DNA of 64,000 nt from Sutcliffiella tianshenii (GTDB lineage Bacteria; Bacillota; Bacilli; Bacillales; Bacillaceae_I): assembly GCF_016908565.1 (NCBI RefSeq), contig NZ_JAFBED010000002.1, forward strand, positions 496,001 through 560,000. The letters run 5' to 3'. Each line of letters opens with the position of its first letter. The first letter of the stretch is position 1. Positions 62,420 through 64,000 of the stretch are shown here, one piece after another. Made by a program: the position numbers and the translations under genes. The notes under the pieces are model-generated. The model was not told the DNA's origin. It made no database searches and saw nothing but the letters and a program-made list of their open reading frames with translations.

Positions 62420-63262
62420 TTACTCGTTAAACCAAGAGATACCGATTGTATTCACCCCGGCATGTACAGCAATCGCCGTGGAAAGCGGAAAGGCATTGAT
62501 GGGTATCGAAGGGTAGGTTTCACGCAGTTCTTTGACTAGTGCTTCTGCTTGATCAACGTTTGTTCCATGCAGGACAAACAGTTCCCTGATTGAGGAATGG
62601 GCAGCTGCTTCCTTTAAGTAATCCGTAATCTTTGATAACGCTTTCTTTTCTGTCCGTACTTTCTCTGAAACTTCAAGCTTTCCATCTTCAATCTTAATGA
62701 TCGGCTTTATCTGCAAAAGACTGCCCAGCAGTTTTTGCACCCCGGTCATTCTTCCGCTTCTGTGAAGCTGCTCAAGACTTCCGATCAGCACGTAAATTTC
62801 ACATTTTTTCGCCAATTCCGCCAAATGTGTGAGGATGTCTTCATGTGAGGTACCTGCTTCACGCATTTCAAGCCCTCTTTTCACCATCGCCGACAAAGGA
62901 AAGGAAATCACTCTCGAATCGACGGTGTGGACAGGAATATCGACCATTTCTCCTGCCTGTTTGCTTGATGACACTGTCCCGCTTAAATGACTGGAAAGAT
63001 GGACCGATATGATTCGGTCATATGACTCGGAAAGTTTATTATACAACTCAACAAATGCGCCGACCGATGGCTGTGAAGTTTTTGGCGGAACCTGACTGGA
63101 TTCAAGCTTTGTATAAAAGTCTTCTAATGAGAGCGTGACCCCATCCAGATATTCGTCCTCTTCGAAATATACGACCATCGGTATGCTATATACATCCGGA
63201 TGGTTGGTAAGCACCTCATCCAAATATGCCGTACTGTCTGTTACCCAAGCAATTTTCTCCAC
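62420..63262 (-). CDS. DegV family fatty-acid-binding protein (second copy)
   Basis: A 280-residue DegV/FakB-type protein: AWVTDSTAYLDE, HLSSHLSGTVSSSK, VDSRVISFPLSAM and RSGRMTGVQKLLGSLLQIKP. Same fold and length as the gene at 47444, but divergent, probably with a different acyl-chain preference. A FakA kinase gene is not in the window. Ends convergent with the 80-residue gene. Confidence 0.93.
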   Translation of the reverse strand: MEKIAWVTDSTAYLDEVLTNHPDVYSIPMVVYFEEDEYLDGVTLSLEDFYTKLESSQVPPKTSQPSVGAFVELYNKLSESYDRIISVHLSSHLSGTVSSSKQAGEMVDIPVHTVDSRVISFPLSAMVKRGLEMREAGTSHEDILTHLAELAKKCEIYVLIGSLEQLHRSGRMTGVQKLLGSLLQIKPIIKIEDGKLEVSEKVRTEKKALSKITDYLKEAAAHSSIRELFVLHGTNVDQAEALVKELRETYPSIPINAFPLSTAIAVHAGVNTIGISWFNE

Positions 63263-63296
63263 TTACCTTCTCCCCCTTGATAACTTTTTTATCTAC

Positions 63297-64000
63297 TTAT
63301 CTTTCAATCAAATTTGCCTCTAATCTTGGAAAAACCTTAAGTGCAGTCCGATAAAAAACATCATGATGAAATTCTTCCGGAATGATCCCCTTGATGAAAT
63401 CGATGTAAGCCCCTACTCCAATTAAAGGCCAGTCGGTTCCAAACATCAGCTTCTCGTAGTGATCACAATAGTCAAGGGCATGCAAAAGGTGATTCAGGAA
63501 GCGTGTTCTCCTATGCCTGTCAATTTCCGCTTCCGTTCCAACAATCAATCCGGAAAGATCGGCATACATATTCTTGTTTTTATAGACTACCTCCGCTCCA
63601 TCAAGCACCCAAGGGTCGCCAAAATGCGCCATGACAAACGTTACATCCCTGTTGCTTACGGCGACCTCATCGAGCGTCAGGGGATGCGAATATTTCAACA
63701 GACCGCGTTCGGAGTATGTATCACCAGTATGAAAGACAACAGGCAGATTGTGCTTTGCTGCCAATCTATAAACTGGGGTGTAGACCTCATCATAGGCATA
63801 GAATGGATAATAGCCCAGATAGATCTTGATTCCTGCGACATTCGGCTTCAGTAATTCCAGCTCCAGATCATTTACATTTTGTTTTTCCATTTTGAATGGA
63901 TTGATCCCTGGGCAATACACCAGATTCTGTGGAATGGACATTGATAAATCCAATCCCATGGGAGTATTGCTATTGGAATCGGGAAAGCCGTTATGTACTG
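63297..64000 (-). CDS. Amidohydrolase 2 family protein, C-terminal part
   Basis: At least 234 C-terminal residues of a TIM-barrel amidohydrolase; the frame stays open past the internal ATG at 63959 to the window edge (VHNGFPDSNSN... precedes it), so the true start is outside. Motifs: GIKIYLGYYP, PVVFHTGDTYSERG (metal His), FVMAHFGDPWVLDG (second His) and LMFGTDWPLIG (metal Asp). Reaction is unknown; relatives include decarboxylases and lactonases. It lies 34 bp before degV. Confidence 0.85.
   Translation of the reverse strand, partial: VHNGFPDSNSNTPMGLDLSMSIPQNLVYCPGINPFKMEKQNVNDLELELLKPNVAGIKIYLGYYPFYAYDEVYTPVYRLAAKHNLPVVFHTGDTYSERGLLKYSHPLTLDEVAVSNRDVTFVMAHFGDPWVLDGAEVVYKNKNMYADLSGLIVGTEAEIDRHRRTRFLNHLLHALDYCDHYEKLMFGTDWPLIGVGAYIDFIKGIIPEEFHHDVFYRTALKVFPRLEANLIER

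Overview
The window looks like a chromosomal segment of a spore-forming member of the Bacillaceae (moderate GC, strong GGAGG-type ribosome binding sites, many GTG/TTG starts, sporulation and germination genes, TnrA, GerA-type receptors, YjcZ peptides). Much of the gene content and order is that of the yod/yoz/ypm/ypj/ypg region of Bacillus subtilis, with large accessory blocks inserted. The genus cannot be fixed from the sequence; a Bacillus/Rossellomorea-like organism is a reasonable guess. No tRNA, rRNA, CRISPR array, prophage or transposase gene was seen.

Layout. 0-2 kb: the end of an unrecognised gene, yppC, and a run of eight 51-52 bp terminator-like repeats behind it. 2-16.4 kb: yozD, a small membrane peptide, yodN, yozE, yokU and the lysine 2,3-aminomutase pathway (yodT-yodS-yodR-yodQ, then ablB, a sigma-54 activator and kamA). 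A four-gene germinant-receptor operon (order D-B-A-C) sits in the middle of this pathway. kamA has a consensus -24/-12 promoter directly behind its activator gene. 16.5-29 kb: a YjcZ peptide with a sigma-K-type promoter, a chemotaxis-type receptor, msrAB, a CobW-type GTPase, tnrA with its own TnrA box, lytST, small conserved genes, two more YjcZ peptides, ypmS, ypmR, a small peptide behind a near-consensus sigma-G promoter, and the Sco protein ypmQ.

29-46.4 kb is the main accessory block. It holds a tight eight-gene operon (secreted/membrane protein, ABC ATPase, ABC permease, coiled-coil protein with a Gly-Gln repeat, MoxR AAA+ ATPase, DUF58 protein, two von Willebrand A membrane proteins), then a second germinant-receptor operon (A-B-C) and a divergent nucleoside hydrolase. 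The eight-gene operon reads as one membrane machine of unknown purpose and is the best candidate for an undescribed system.

46.5-56.7 kb: a small Sm-like/glycine-tyrosine-rich protein, a PCYCGC lipoprotein, a DegV protein, ypmP, an SRAP protein, iadA, a PlsC-type acyltransferase, dfrA-thyA, an anthrax lethal factor-type metalloprotease behind a dyad-rich promoter region, a second 51 bp tandem array, pgpA, ypjP, a 24-residue membrane peptide, yuzL and ypiP. 56.7-62.1 kb: brxA, cvfC/ypgR, an ABC-F ATPase and ypgQ, enclosed by two inverted copies of a composite intergenic repeat of about 400 bp. 62.1-64 kb: a small orphan gene, a second DegV gene and the 3' part of an amidohydrolase gene that runs off the window.
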